Below, one piece after another: positions 27,266-35,840 of a stretch of DNA of 64,000 nucleotides. The notes under the pieces were generated by a model, which was not told the origin of the DNA, made no database searches, and saw nothing but the letters and a program-made list of their open reading frames with translations. This DNA comes from Micromonospora sp. NBRC 110009 (GTDB lineage: Bacteria > Actinomycetota > Actinomycetes > Mycobacteriales > Micromonosporaceae), in contig NZ_CP130427.1 of the NCBI RefSeq assembly GCF_030518795.1, positions 3,162,001 to 3,226,000 of the forward strand, in the 5' to 3' direction. Both the position numbers and the translations under genes were made by a program. The number at the start of each line of letters is the position of its first letter. Position 1 is the stretch's first letter.

Positions 27266-28309
27266 TTGTCCGACATTCTCGTGTCCGAGCAGTCCGCGCC
27301 GGGCGCCGACGGATCCGGTCGCCCCTCGGGCCGGCTGCTGGAGGTCGACGGCCTCCGGGTCGAGTTCCGCACCCGGGACGGCGTCGCCAAGGTCATCAAC
27401 GGGGTGACGTACCACGTCGACGCGGGGGAGACCCTCGCCGTGCTCGGCGAGTCCGGCTCCGGCAAGAGCGTCACCGCGCAGACCATCATGGGCATCCTCG
27501 ACACCCCGCCCGGCTTCGTCACCGGCGGCCAGATCCGCTTCCACGGCAAGGACATGCTCAAGATGTCCGCCGAGCAGCGGCGAAGGATCCGTGGTGAAGG
27601 CATTGCGATGATCTTCCAGGACTCGCTCTCCGCCCTCAACCCGGTTTTCACCGTCGGTTTCCAGATCGCCGAGCAGTTCCGCATCCGCCGTGGCATGAGC
27701 CGCGCGGACGCCAAGAAGCGGTCGATCGAGATGCTCGACCAGGTCAAGATCCCGAACGCCAAGGGTCGGTACAGCAACTACCCGCACCAGTTCTCCGGCG
27801 GCATGCGGCAGCGCGCGATGATCGCGATGTCGCTGGCGCTCGACCCGGAGGTGCTGATCGCGGACGAGCCGACCACCGCGCTGGACGTGACCGTGCAGGC
27901 CCAGATCATGGACCTGCTCGGCGAGCTCCAGCGGGAGCGGCAGATGGGCATGATCCTGATCACCCACGACCTCGGCGTGGTCGCCGACGTCGCGGACCGG
28001 ATCGCGGTCATGTACGCCGGCCGGATCGTCGAGGAAGCCGATGTGTACGACCTGTACGCCAAGCCGGCGCACCCGTACACGCTCGGCCTGCTCAACTCGA
28101 TCCCGCGGATGGACGAGAAGGGCCAGGAGCTCCGGACGATCAAGGGCCTGCCGCCGAACCTGATGAACATCCCGCCGGGCTGCCCGTTCAACCCGCGCTG
28201 CCCCATGGCGCAGCCGGTGTGCCGGGAGCAGCTGCCTCCGCTGCTGCAGATCGGCAGCGGCCGGGCCAGCGCCTGCCACTTCGCCGAGGAGCTCGTGAGC
28301 CGTGACTGA
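27266..28309 (+). CDS. Peptide ABC importer ATPase, DppD/OppD type, system 1
   Basis: 347 residues. Walker [13 protein letters not shown], signature [12 protein letters not shown] and Walker [15 protein letters not shown] are complete, and the C-terminal extension has the GCPFNPRCP cysteine segment of oligopeptide ATPases, which may bind an iron-sulfur cluster. It forms a heterodimer with the OppF-type ATPase that drives import. TTG start five bases after AGGGGAA. Overlaps the next gene by 8 bases. Confidence 0.94.
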   Translation: MSDILVSEQSAPGADGSGRPSGRLLEVDGLRVEFRTRDGVAKVINGVTYHVDAGETLAVLGESGSGKSVTAQTIMGILDTPPGFVTGGQIRFHGKDMLKMSAEQRRRIRGEGIAMIFQDSLSALNPVFTVGFQIAEQFRIRRGMSRADAKKRSIEMLDQVKIPNAKGRYSNYPHQFSGGMRQRAMIAMSLALDPEVLIADEPTTALDVTVQAQIMDLLGELQRERQMGMILITHDLGVVADVADRIAVMYAGRIVEEADVYDLYAKPAHPYTLGLLNSIPRMDEKGQELRTIKGLPPNLMNIPPGCPFNPRCPMAQPVCREQLPPLLQIGSGRASACHFAEELVSRD

Positions 28310-29318
28310 GAACATCATCGAGGTCCGTGACCTGGTCAAGCACTACCCCGTGACCCGGGGCATCGTGTTCAAGAAGACCATCGGGCACGTCAAGGCGGTC
28401 GACGGCGTCTCCTTCGGGCTCAAGGCCGGCGAGACGCTCGGCGTGGTGGGCGAATCCGGCTGCGGCAAGTCGACGCTGGCCCGGGTCCTGATGAACCTGG
28501 AGAAGCCGACCGCCGGTCAGGTGCTCTACAAGGGGCAGGACATCTCCAAGCTCCGGGGGGCGGCGCTGCGGCGCCTGCGCCGGCAGATCCAGCTGGTCAT
28601 GCAGGACCCGTACACCTCGCTGAACCCGCGGATGACGGTCGGTGACCTGATCGGCGAGCCGTTCGAGATCCACCCGGAGGTGGCCCCGAAGGGGTCCCGC
28701 CGGAGCAAGGTCAAGGAGCTGCTCGACCTGGTCGGCCTGAACCCGGAGCACATCAACCGCTACCCGCACCAGTTCTCCGGTGGTCAGCGGCAGCGCATCG
28801 GCATCGCCCGGGCGCTCGCCCTGCGGCCCGAGATCATCGTCTGTGACGAGCCGGTGTCCGCCCTGGACGTGTCGATCCAGGCCCAGGTGATGAACCTGCT
28901 GGAGAAGCTCCAGGCGGAGTTCGGCCTGTCGTACGTCTTCATCGCCCACGACCTGTCGGTCGTGCGCCACCTCTCCGACCGGGTCGCCGTGATGTACCTG
29001 GGCAAGATGGTGGAGGTCGGCACCGAGGACGAGATCTACGAGCGGCCGACGCACCCGTACACCCAGGCGCTGCTGTCGGCGGTGCCGGTGCCGGACCCGA
29101 CCCTGCGGGACAACAAGGCGATCATCCGGCTCACCGGTGACGTCCCCTCCCCGGTGAGCCCGCCCTCGGGCTGCCGGTTCCGCACCCGGTGCTGGAAGGC
29201 GCAGGACATCTGCGCCCAGGAGGTGCCGCTGCTGCAGATCCGGCGCTCCTCGGACCACCCGAGCGCCTGCCACTTCGCGGAGCGGCGCGAGATCGTGCCG
29301 ACCCACGAGGCGGCCTGA
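28302..29318 (+). CDS. Peptide ABC importer ATPase, DppF/OppF type, system 1
   Basis: 338 residues. Walker [13 protein letters not shown], signature [12 protein letters not shown], Walker [15 protein letters not shown] and the C-terminal [15 protein letters not shown] cysteine segment. Partner of the preceding ATPase. GTG start lies inside the previous gene. It is the last gene of the operon, closed by a strong bidirectional terminator. Confidence 0.94.
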   Translation: MTENIIEVRDLVKHYPVTRGIVFKKTIGHVKAVDGVSFGLKAGETLGVVGESGCGKSTLARVLMNLEKPTAGQVLYKGQDISKLRGAALRRLRRQIQLVMQDPYTSLNPRMTVGDLIGEPFEIHPEVAPKGSRRSKVKELLDLVGLNPEHINRYPHQFSGGQRQRIGIARALALRPEIIVCDEPVSALDVSIQAQVMNLLEKLQAEFGLSYVFIAHDLSVVRHLSDRVAVMYLGKMVEVGTEDEIYERPTHPYTQALLSAVPVPDPTLRDNKAIIRLTGDVPSPVSPPSGCRFRTRCWKAQDICAQEVPLLQIRRSSDHPSACHFAERREIVPTHEAA

Positions 29319-29328
29319 TCGAAACGGA

Positions 29329-29363
29329 CCGCCTGCCGGCGTCAGCGTGACGCCGGCAGGCGG
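29329..29363. terminator. Bidirectional terminator between importer 1 and the peptide island
   Basis: Perfect 16-bp arms (29329-29344, 29348-29363) with a 3-nt loop, between the convergent OppF-type and MauE genes. It marks the left boundary of the accessory island. Confidence 0.82.
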
Positions 29364-29433
29364 TTCGCCTTATCCGGGGGGTGCACGGTCACCCGGCCGA
29401 TCGTTCCGGGTGGCCCGGCCGCCGTCAGGACGC

Positions 29434-30021
29434 TCAATCCGAGCGGCTGGTCCGGTGTGGTCCGCGCGTGGATGTCGCGGACACCGACCGGAGCGTCCCG
29501 ATCGGCTTCACCAGGGCGACGATGTCCTCTGCCGCCGTGATCAGGATGCCGAGGATCAACCCGCCGGTGCCGGCCAGCAGCGCGTACGGGACCTCGGCTG
29601 TGCCTTCGCTCAGCGCACCGATCAGCCCGAGCACGGCCGCGAGGATCAGCACCAGGTTCCGTATCACGTGCGGCATGCCCAGCGGGACCCTGGAGGCGCC
29701 AAAGCATCGGCAGGGGGCGCGGTTGCCGCGCGAAACGGCCAGTCCGATCACGACGGTGAAGGCCAGGAGCAGGCCGGCCGCCACCGCGAATCCGGCCGCA
29801 CCGACGGCCCGCACCGGAACGAGCAGCAGCAGGGCGACGGTCGTCTCCGTCGTCACCGCGGCAACCGCCACCGGCCGCACCAGCGAGGCAGGCACCTGCC
29901 TCAGCTGGTGCAGTGACTGAACGAAGCTGAGCCAGGCGGTCTTCCCGGAGGCCTTGTTGAACGCCGCCACGACGAAGACCGCCGCGAGGAGTAGCCGGCA
30001 CGTCACCTCCAGATACCGCAC
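29434..30021 (-). CDS. MauE-type membrane redox protein
   Basis: 195 residues with four or five membrane helices. The start (MRYLEVTCRLLLAAVFVVAA, FNKASGKTAW) and the loop NRAPCRCFGASRVPLGMPH with C104 and C106 fit the MauE/DoxX-like family. In methylotrophs MauE works with the thioredoxin-like MauD to form the many disulfides of the methylamine dehydrogenase small subunit. Here no dehydrogenase genes exist; instead a six-cysteine peptide and a MauD/TlpA-like protein lie across the divergent promoter, so a role in oxidising that peptide outside the cell is inferred. GTG start without ribosome binding site; the promoter at 30028-30056 places the RNA start at the GTG. Confidence 0.85.
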   Translation of the reverse strand: MRYLEVTCRLLLAAVFVVAAFNKASGKTAWLSFVQSLHQLRQVPASLVRPVAVAAVTTETTVALLLLVPVRAVGAAGFAVAAGLLLAFTVVIGLAVSRGNRAPCRCFGASRVPLGMPHVIRNLVLILAAVLGLIGALSEGTAEVPYALLAGTGGLILGILITAAEDIVALVKPIGTLRSVSATSTRGPHRTSRSD

Positions 30022-30027
30022 GGAGGG

Positions 30028-30056
30028 AATCTATCCGTTCGGCCCCAACGCAACAA
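30028..30056 (-). promoter_or_regulatory. Promoter for leaderless MauE-gene mRNA
   Basis: On the minus strand, TTGTTG (30051-30056) and TAGATT (30028-30033) are spaced by 17 bp, and six bases separate the -10 from the GTG start. This is a good housekeeping-type promoter and would allow MauE-gene expression independent of the SARP gene. Confidence 0.6.
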
Positions 30057-30128
30057 CCTGCTACCGGTGCCGGATTCGCCGGCTGCCTCGCGGTGCGATC
30101 CGCCGAAGCCATCGCCCGCCGACGACGC

Positions 30129-33050
30129 TCAGCTGGCCACCGTTACCGCCGGCGACGAAGGTGCGCGGTTCAACCTGGCCCGGACTTCCGCGGCCCGGGC
30201 ATGGCCCAGCGCGGTCAGGATGGCCAACGCCTGGGTCCAGTAGGCGCGACCGGCATGCGGGTCACCGGCCGCGCGGCAGGTGTCACCCAGCCGCGTCAGC
30301 GACATCGCCTCCTCGAACCGGTCAGCCGTCTCCTGGAACCGCGAGACCGCCCGCTGGAAGCAGCGTGCCGCGGACCCGTACCGGCCCAAGCCGTAGCTGG
30401 CGTATCCGATGCTGTCCCAGACGTGCCCCTCCCCCCGCCGGTCGCCGAGGCGCTGGTACAGCCGCAACGACCGGGTGCAGTACGTCAGCGCGCGCCCGTG
30501 GTCGCCGAGCAGCGCGTGGCACCAGCCGACCGCGTTCAACGCCTTGGCCTCGCCCGGCTGGTAGCCGACGACCTCGTAGAGACCGAGCGCCTGCTGCAGG
30601 TGGGCGAGCGCCTCCCGGTGACGACCCTGCCGCTCACAGCAGTCAGCCAGGCTCATCATCGTCGTGGCCAGGCCGGCATCGTCTCCCAGCGCCTCGTAGC
30701 GGACCAGCGCCTCGCCCAGCTCACGACGGGCATCCTCGGGCCGGCCCAGGCGCAGGTATGCCCGGCCCAGGCCACGATGCGTGCGGGCCCGCACCGACGA
30801 GTCCCCCAGCCGTTCGGCCGCGGCCAGCGCGGCTCGCTGGACGTGTTCCTGCTGGGTCCAGTAGGCCCGACGGTCGAGAAAGGCGGTCAGGTGCCACGCC
30901 AGATCGCACACCGCCTGGTCGAAGCCGGCCTCGACCGCTTGGTCGATGAGCGCGAACAGCGCCCGGTACTCCATTGTGAACCAGGCGAGCGCGGCCTCGA
31001 CGTCGGCCGGCGGTTCGCTGTCGCCGGAGTGCCCGGTGGCGTCCCGCACAGGCGTGCGGCCCGGGTCGACCGGGGGCCCGGGCGGCACCGGGCCGCCGGG
31101 AAACCGGTTCGGCGTGATCAGCTGGTCGGCGAGCGCCGCCGACCGCACGTAGTGGTCGAGGACCCGGCGCAACGCGGCCCGTCGCGCCTCCTCCGGGTCG
31201 ACCGTGCGGGCGAGTTCCGCCGCGTACGCCCGGAGCAGGTCGTGGCAGCCGAACCGGCCGGGCCGGTGCTCCATGACGAGGTGGGCCCGGGCGAGCTGGG
31301 TCAGCAGCGGACGGACCTGACCCTCCGCGGAGCCAGCCAGGGCGGCGGCGGCCGAGACGGAGATGTCCGGCCCCGGATGCAGACCGAACAGCCGGAACAA
31401 CGCCGCCGCGTCGGCGCTGAGCAGGCGGTACGACCAGGAGAAGACCGTTCGCACGTCGAACGCCGCATCCTCGTCGGAGAACACCGTCAAGGCGTCGGAC
31501 CCCTCCCGCAGCTCCCTGCTCAGCGCGGCGAGGGGAAGCTGGGGGTTGGTGCTGGCGCGGGCGGCGACGATGGCCAGCGCCAGCGGCAGCCGCGCACAGG
31601 CGGCGACGAGATGATCGACCGCCGCGGGCGCGGCGGCGACCCGGTCCGAGTCGATCCGGCTGGCCAGCAGTTGCCGTGCCTCTGCGCCGGTCATCAGCTC
31701 CAGGGTGAGCGAGTGGGCGCCAGCGGCGACCAGCCCGGGCAGATGATTGCGGCTCGTGACGACGACCAGACAGCCGGCCGAGCCGGGCAGCAGCGGACGG
31801 ATCTGGTCGGCGCGGCGAGCGTTGTCGAGCAGAATCAGCACCCGCCGTCCGGCGAGCAGACTTCGGTAGAGGCCGACCTGCGTGGTCAGGTCCACCGGGA
31901 TGAGTTGCGGGGCGACTCCGAGTGCCACCAGAAAGGCCCGCAGCACCTCGTCGGTCGGGGCGGGTCCGACGTTTGCGTCGAAGCCCCTGAGATCGGCGTG
32001 GAGTTGCCCGTCGGGGAACCCCTCGGCCACCCGGTGTGCCCAGTGCACCGCCAAGGTGGTCTTACCGACGCCCGCCGTTCCGGTTATCGCGGCCACGACC
32101 GGCCGACCGCGCACCGGGGCCGTCGCCAGTTCGTCGAGCCAGTGCAACTGCTCGGTCCGCCCGGTGAAGGCCACAATGTCGGGGGGCAGCTGGGCCGGCA
32201 TCACCGGCGGCGGGGCCGACGCCGGTGGATCGACCGTGATCGCGGGGAATTCGGCCGGCGGTGCCGCAACGCTGGCGCGTCGCTCTGGTTCGAGCAGCTC
32301 CTCGTAGGCGGCGGTGAGCAGGGTCCCCGGATCGACACCCAGCTCGGTTGCCAGCCGTCTGCGCGTTTCGTCGAAGACGGCGAACGCCTCTGCCCGCCTG
32401 CCCACGGCTGTGTAGCACCGCATGAGGTGTGCCTGGGTCTGCTCATCGAGCGGCCGGCTCCGGGCCTCTTCCCGGACCAGGGCCAGGACCTCATCGGCGC
32501 GACTCTCGCGGATCGCGACGTCGACGCGCCAGGAGAGCACCAGTTGCGCCTCTGCGATCAGCGTCATGATCCGGGAATTCTCGGCGAGCATGGGCAGGTC
32601 GGCCAGCGGCGGTTGCCACAGCCGTAACGCCTCTCCGGTCAACTCCCAGACCCGCGGATGGTCGTTGAGCCGCCGGGCCGTGCGCGACTCCGCAACCAGG
32701 CGCCGGAATCGGGCCAGGTCGACGGTGAGATGGTCCACGTCCAGGCGGTACGCGGTCCCCGCCGACGGCAGCAACCGGCTCGCCGTTCGCGCCGGTCGGT
32801 TCGGCTCCAGGACCCGGCGCAGGTGCTTCACATGCGTCTGCAGGACGTTGGTGGCGCGCCTCGGCGGCTCCACCGGCCACAGCGCGTCCACCAGCTCGTC
32901 TCGGCCGACCGGCTGGCCCGCGGCCAGCGCGAGCAGGGCCAGCACCGCTCGCCGTTGCGGTGGACCCGCCGAAAGTTCGACCGCACCTCGCCACAGGCGG
33001 ATCGGGCCCAACAGCTGTAATCGCACCCCGGTCGATCCGTCGTCTTCCAC
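30129..33050 (-). CDS. SARP-family (AfsR-like) regulator with NB-ARC and TPR domains
   Basis: 973 residues. Order: OmpR-type winged helix (~9-100, VRLQLLGPIRLWRGAVEL then PPQRRAVLALLAL), bacterial transcriptional activation domain (~105-255), NB-ARC ATPase (~315-570; P-loop ITGTAGVGKTTLA with K330; VLILLDNARRADQIRPLL as Walker B), a winged-helix linker, and tetratricopeptide repeats (~700-960). SARPs activate secondary-metabolite genes through heptamer direct repeats next to the -10. The GTG at 33050 is chosen because GGGGGA lies five bases before it; the frame runs 28 codons further into the divergent promoter. Two TTA leucine codons occur (codons 11 and 142). It likely controls the divergent peptide operon. 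Confidence 0.93.
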   Translation of the reverse strand: MEDDGSTGVRLQLLGPIRLWRGAVELSAGPPQRRAVLALLALAAGQPVGRDELVDALWPVEPPRRATNVLQTHVKHLRRVLEPNRPARTASRLLPSAGTAYRLDVDHLTVDLARFRRLVAESRTARRLNDHPRVWELTGEALRLWQPPLADLPMLAENSRIMTLIAEAQLVLSWRVDVAIRESRADEVLALVREEARSRPLDEQTQAHLMRCYTAVGRRAEAFAVFDETRRRLATELGVDPGTLLTAAYEELLEPERRASVAAPPAEFPAITVDPPASAPPPVMPAQLPPDIVAFTGRTEQLHWLDELATAPVRGRPVVAAITGTAGVGKTTLAVHWAHRVAEGFPDGQLHADLRGFDANVGPAPTDEVLRAFLVALGVAPQLIPVDLTTQVGLYRSLLAGRRVLILLDNARRADQIRPLLPGSAGCLVVVTSRNHLPGLVAAGAHSLTLELMTGAEARQLLASRIDSDRVAAAPAAVDHLVAACARLPLALAIVAARASTNPQLPLAALSRELREGSDALTVFSDEDAAFDVRTVFSWSYRLLSADAAALFRLFGLHPGPDISVSAAAALAGSAEGQVRPLLTQLARAHLVMEHRPGRFGCHDLLRAYAAELARTVDPEEARRAALRRVLDHYVRSAALADQLITPNRFPGGPVPPGPPVDPGRTPVRDATGHSGDSEPPADVEAALAWFTMEYRALFALIDQAVEAGFDQAVCDLAWHLTAFLDRRAYWTQQEHVQRAALAAAERLGDSSVRARTHRGLGRAYLRLGRPEDARRELGEALVRYEALGDDAGLATTMMSLADCCERQGRHREALAHLQQALGLYEVVGYQPGEAKALNAVGWCHALLGDHGRALTYCTRSLRLYQRLGDRRGEGHVWDSIGYASYGLGRYGSAARCFQRAVSRFQETADRFEEAMSLTRLGDTCRAAGDPHAGRAYWTQALAILTALGHARAAEVRARLNRAPSSPAVTVAS

Positions 33051-33183
33051 TGTGTCCCCCGTTCGCGGTGGGGCCCGCTCGACGCCGGCCCCCTGTCTGT
33101 CAGGCCGTCCATTCTGCATCCAGTCGACGACCAATCGAAAGATTCATACTCGTGATCACGCGGGGATGAAGGAGGTGAATCAG
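33051..33183. promoter_or_regulatory. Divergent promoter region of the peptide island
   Basis: 133 bp between the SARP gene and the precursor-peptide gene. TCGACGA (33124-33130) and TCGAAAG (33135-33141) form a direct repeat of 11-bp period (7 + 4), the layout of SARP operators. CATACT at 33145-33150 is a candidate -10 for the peptide operon. GGAGG at 33171-33175 is its ribosome binding site. On the minus strand TTTCGA-N18-CAGAAT is a candidate SARP-gene promoter overlapping the repeats. Confidence 0.5.
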
Positions 33184-33372
33184 ATGTTGCGAGCGATCAA
33201 TGCCATGGGCGACAGGCTGCTGGGTCTCGTCGCCCCCCGGGCCACCGCCTCGGCGGATGACTGCGGGGCGTACTACCAGTACCGCTGCTACAACGGCTAC
33301 TACCAGAAGCGCAAGTGCTGCAATGTGGGCGGCGGTTGTTACCGCTGGGAGACGCTGTACTACGGCTGCTGA
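33184..33372 (+). CDS. Six-cysteine precursor peptide (putative secreted knottin-like peptide)
   Basis: 62 residues. The ATG at 33184 is preferred: AAGGAGGTG lies eight bases before it, whereas the in-frame ATG at 33166 has no site. Residues 1-24 form a leader (MGDRLLGLVAPRATASA at its end) with Ala-Ser-Ala at 22-24, a signal-peptidase-type site, but only a short hydrophobic stretch. The predicted mature part (25-62) has cysteines 27, 35, 45, 46, 52 and 62, spacing C-x7-C-x9-CC-x5-C-x9-C, plus nine tyrosines and one tryptophan. C-C-CC-C-C is the cysteine framework of inhibitor-cystine-knot peptides. Downstream genes encode a membrane thioredoxin, an ABC exporter and an S26 peptidase. No known bacteriocin family was recognised; function is unknown. 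Confidence 0.8.
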   Translation: MLRAINAMGDRLLGLVAPRATASADDCGAYYQYRCYNGYYQKRKCCNVGGGCYRWETLYYGC

Positions 33373-33379
33373 TTCCCTG

Positions 33380-33415
33380 GGCTCGACGGCCGGCCGGGTT
33401 GCCGGCCGTCGAGCC
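33380..33415 (+). terminator. Hairpin directly behind the precursor-peptide gene
   Basis: Perfect 15-bp GC-rich arms (33380-33394, 33401-33415) with a 6-nt loop, seven bases after the stop and without a T-run. It likely acts as a partial terminator or mRNA stabiliser, so that precursor mRNA exceeds that of the processing genes. Confidence 0.75.
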
Positions 33416-33453
33416 GCGTCATCCGATCCTGTCACGCATGGAGGAGAGAGACA

Positions 33454-33987
33454 GTGCCCTACCTTGTCACCGGCGTCGTCCTGGCCTCCGCGTTGGGCAT
33501 CCTCAACCTGTTGCTCAGCCTCGCGGTGATCCGACGTCTACGGGAACACACCGAGCTGCTGGCCGCGGCCGGCGACGAGCCAGGCATCATCGCGGCCGGG
33601 CAGGTGCCCGGCGAGTTCACGGCCACCGATCTCGACGGCGGGCGGCTACGGCGGGTGGACCTTACCGGTGAGGTGTTGGTCGGCTTCTTTTCGACGAACT
33701 GCCCGGCGTGCACGGAGGCGCTGCCCCGGTTCGTGACGTGGGCCGCCGCGTTCCCGGGCGGGCGCAGGCAGGTGCTCGCCGTGGTGAGCAGTGACGAGCC
33801 GACCGGCGGCGGGTTGTCCGCAACGCTGACCGGCGTGGCCCGGGTGATCGTCGAGGAGCCCGACGGTGCACTCGCCACGGCCTTCCGGGCCACCGCCTCT
33901 CCCGGCTGGTGCATCCTGGATGCGACCGGCGCCGTCCGGGACAGCGGTACCGGGGTGCGGCGGCTGCCCGCTCCCGTAGCGGCGTGA
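33454..33987 (+). CDS. Membrane-anchored TlpA/MauD-like thiol-disulfide protein
   Basis: 177 residues: an N-terminal membrane helix (PYLVTGVVLASALGILNLLL) and an extracytoplasmic thioredoxin fold with the active site C83-P-A-C86 (FFSTNCPACTEALPRF) and a cis-proline-type loop (TASPGWCILD, with a third cysteine). This is the build of MauD and TlpA proteins. With the MauE-type protein it could pass electrons from the folding peptide to the membrane. GTG start after GGAGGAGAG. The stop overlaps the ABC gene by four bases (GTGA). Confidence 0.9.
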   Translation: MPYLVTGVVLASALGILNLLLSLAVIRRLREHTELLAAAGDEPGIIAAGQVPGEFTATDLDGGRLRRVDLTGEVLVGFFSTNCPACTEALPRFVTWAAAFPGGRRQVLAVVSSDEPTGGGLSATLTGVARVIVEEPDGALATAFRATASPGWCILDATGAVRDSGTGVRRLPAPVAA

Positions 33988-35822
33988 CCCGGGACGTGGC
34001 CGGCAGCCGGGTGGACGTTCGGCTGGCCGGCGCGGCAGCCGGTCTCGCCTACCGGTCCGCGCCGGTGACGGCCGTGACGCAGGCCCTGCTCGCTGTCGCC
34101 GCCGGGCTCACCCCGGTCGCTGTCGGTCTCCTGACGAAGGTCGTCGTGGACCGGCTCGCCGGGCCGGACGGCGGGTCGGTGGCGACGGTGATCGGGGCGG
34201 CCGTCGGTCTCGCCGTCGCCGGGGTCGCCGTGGCCACCCTGCCGCACCTGCTGCGGCACGTGGAGGCCGAGTGGCGGAGGGCCACTGCGGTCCGGGCGCA
34301 GGCCGCCCTGTACGCCGCGGTGAACCGGCTGCCCGGGTTGAGCCGGCTGGAGAATCCGGGCTTCCGTGACCACCTCAACCTTGCCGACGAGGCGGGGCGG
34401 AACAGCCCGATCGCGGTCGTCGGCGGCGGTCTGGACCTGCTGCGCAGTGTGCTCACCATCGTTGGTTTCGCGAGCACGCTTGCGCTGCTCAATCCATGGA
34501 TGGTCGGCCTACTCGCGTTGGCCGCCATCCCGACCGCGCAGGCCGAACTGCGGCTGTCCCGGCAACGGGCGGAGCTGATGTGGCGGCTCAGTCCCGTGGA
34601 ACGGCGCCAGTTCTTCTATGCGGAGCTGTTGATCGGCCTGGCGGCGGCGAAGGAGATACGGCTGTTCAACCTGGGAGACCTGTTCGGCCAGCGGATGCTC
34701 AAGGAACTGCGCGTGCTCAACGCGGCCAACCGGCGGATGGACCGCAGGGAACTCGTTGTCCAGGTGGTGCTGGCCGTCGCCGGTGCCGTGGCCGCCGGCG
34801 CCGGTCTGGTCTGGGCCATCCAGGCCGCCCGCGCCGGTCGGCTGAGCATCGGCGACGTAACGATCTTCGTTGCCGCCGTGGCCGGGGTGCAGGGGGCGGT
34901 GGCGACGGGGATCGGCCGCTTCGCCAGCGCCCACCAGGCCCTGCTGCAGTTCGCCCACTACCGAGAGGTCTTGACCGCCACACCGGATCTGGTCCTGCCC
35001 ACCGAGCCCAGGCCGGTATCGCCGCTGCGGCAGGGCATCGAGCTGCGCGACGTGTGGTTCCGGTACGGCGAGGGGCAGCCCTGGGTGCTGCGCGGCGTCG
35101 ACCTGACCATTCCACGGGGACAGACCGTGGCGCTCGTCGGGCTCAACGGCGCCGGTAAGAGCACCCTGGTGAAGTTGCTGGCCCGGTTCTACGACCCGAG
35201 CCAGGGGAGCGTGCACTGGGACGGCGTGGACTTCCGCGACCTGTCCGTCAGCGAGCTGCGTGACCGGATCGGGGCGACCTTCCAGGACTTCATGTCCTAT
35301 GACCTGTCAGCTGCGGAGAACATCGGCGTCGGGGACGTCGCGGCCCTCGATGACCGCGAACGGATCGTCGCCGCGGCCCAGCGGGCCGGCGCGCACGATG
35401 CCGTGACAGCGCTGCCGCACGGGTACGAGACCCAGTTGACCCGGCTCTTCACCGATCCCGCCGACCGCGACGACGTGGGCAGCGGAGTCCTGCTCTCCGG
35501 CGGGCAGTGGCAGCGCCTCGCGCTCGCCCGATCCTTCCTGCGCGCCGACCGCGATCTGTTGATCCTCGACGAACCCAGCGCCGGCCTGGACGCGGAGGCG
35601 GAGGCGGAGCTGCACCAACGGCTGCGCGGACTGCGCGAGGGGCGGACGACCCTGCTGATCTCGCACCGTCTGGGCACCGTCCGCGACGCCGACCATATCG
35701 TCGTGCTCCGCGACGGAGTGGTGGCCGAACAGGGCAGCCATGCCGAGTTGCTGGCGGCGCAGGGCGCGTACGCCCGGCTGTTCAACCTCCAGGCTGCCGG
35801 CTACCAACCGGTAGCGGGCTGA
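33984..35822 (+). CDS. ABC exporter with fused membrane and ATPase domains
   Basis: 612 residues. Six membrane helices (~20-310) of the ABC exporter type, then the ATPase: Walker A GLNGAGKSTLVK (K392), Q-loop TFQDFMSYDL, signature LLSGGQWQRLALA (S505), Walker B LLILDEPSAGLDA (D529, E530) and switch histidine ISHRLG. No C39 peptidase domain is fused, so leader removal must be done elsewhere, plausibly by the S26 peptidase next door. It works as a homodimer and by context exports the Cys-rich peptide. The GTG at 33984 overlaps the previous stop, giving translational coupling; an earlier in-frame ATG inside the thioredoxin gene is rejected. Confidence 0.92.
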   Translation: MTRDVAGSRVDVRLAGAAAGLAYRSAPVTAVTQALLAVAAGLTPVAVGLLTKVVVDRLAGPDGGSVATVIGAAVGLAVAGVAVATLPHLLRHVEAEWRRATAVRAQAALYAAVNRLPGLSRLENPGFRDHLNLADEAGRNSPIAVVGGGLDLLRSVLTIVGFASTLALLNPWMVGLLALAAIPTAQAELRLSRQRAELMWRLSPVERRQFFYAELLIGLAAAKEIRLFNLGDLFGQRMLKELRVLNAANRRMDRRELVVQVVLAVAGAVAAGAGLVWAIQAARAGRLSIGDVTIFVAAVAGVQGAVATGIGRFASAHQALLQFAHYREVLTATPDLVLPTEPRPVSPLRQGIELRDVWFRYGEGQPWVLRGVDLTIPRGQTVALVGLNGAGKSTLVKLLARFYDPSQGSVHWDGVDFRDLSVSELRDRIGATFQDFMSYDLSAAENIGVGDVAALDDRERIVAAAQRAGAHDAVTALPHGYETQLTRLFTDPADRDDVGSGVLLSGGQWQRLALARSFLRADRDLLILDEPSAGLDAEAEAELHQRLRGLREGRTTLLISHRLGTVRDADHIVVLRDGVVAEQGSHAELLAAQGAYARLFNLQAAGYQPVAG

Positions 35823-35840
35823 CCGGCAGGGAGGCGGCCG

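Noticed and set aside
30093..32627. An 844-codon plus-strand frame opposite the SARP gene
   Set aside because: The SARP gene has complete, ordered domains on the minus strand; the plus frame has shadow composition and no motif.
33166..33183. Earlier ATG for the precursor peptide
   Set aside because: It overlaps the AAGGAGGTG ribosome site itself, which is ideally spaced for the ATG at 33184.
33909..33983. Earlier ATG start for the ABC exporter
   Set aside because: It lies inside the thioredoxin gene. The GTG at 33984 forms a GTGA overlap, the usual coupling in this operon.
29434..33987. Methylamine dehydrogenase cluster
   Set aside because: MauE- and MauD-like proteins are present, but no large or small dehydrogenase subunit genes; the only Cys-rich product is the 62-residue precursor.
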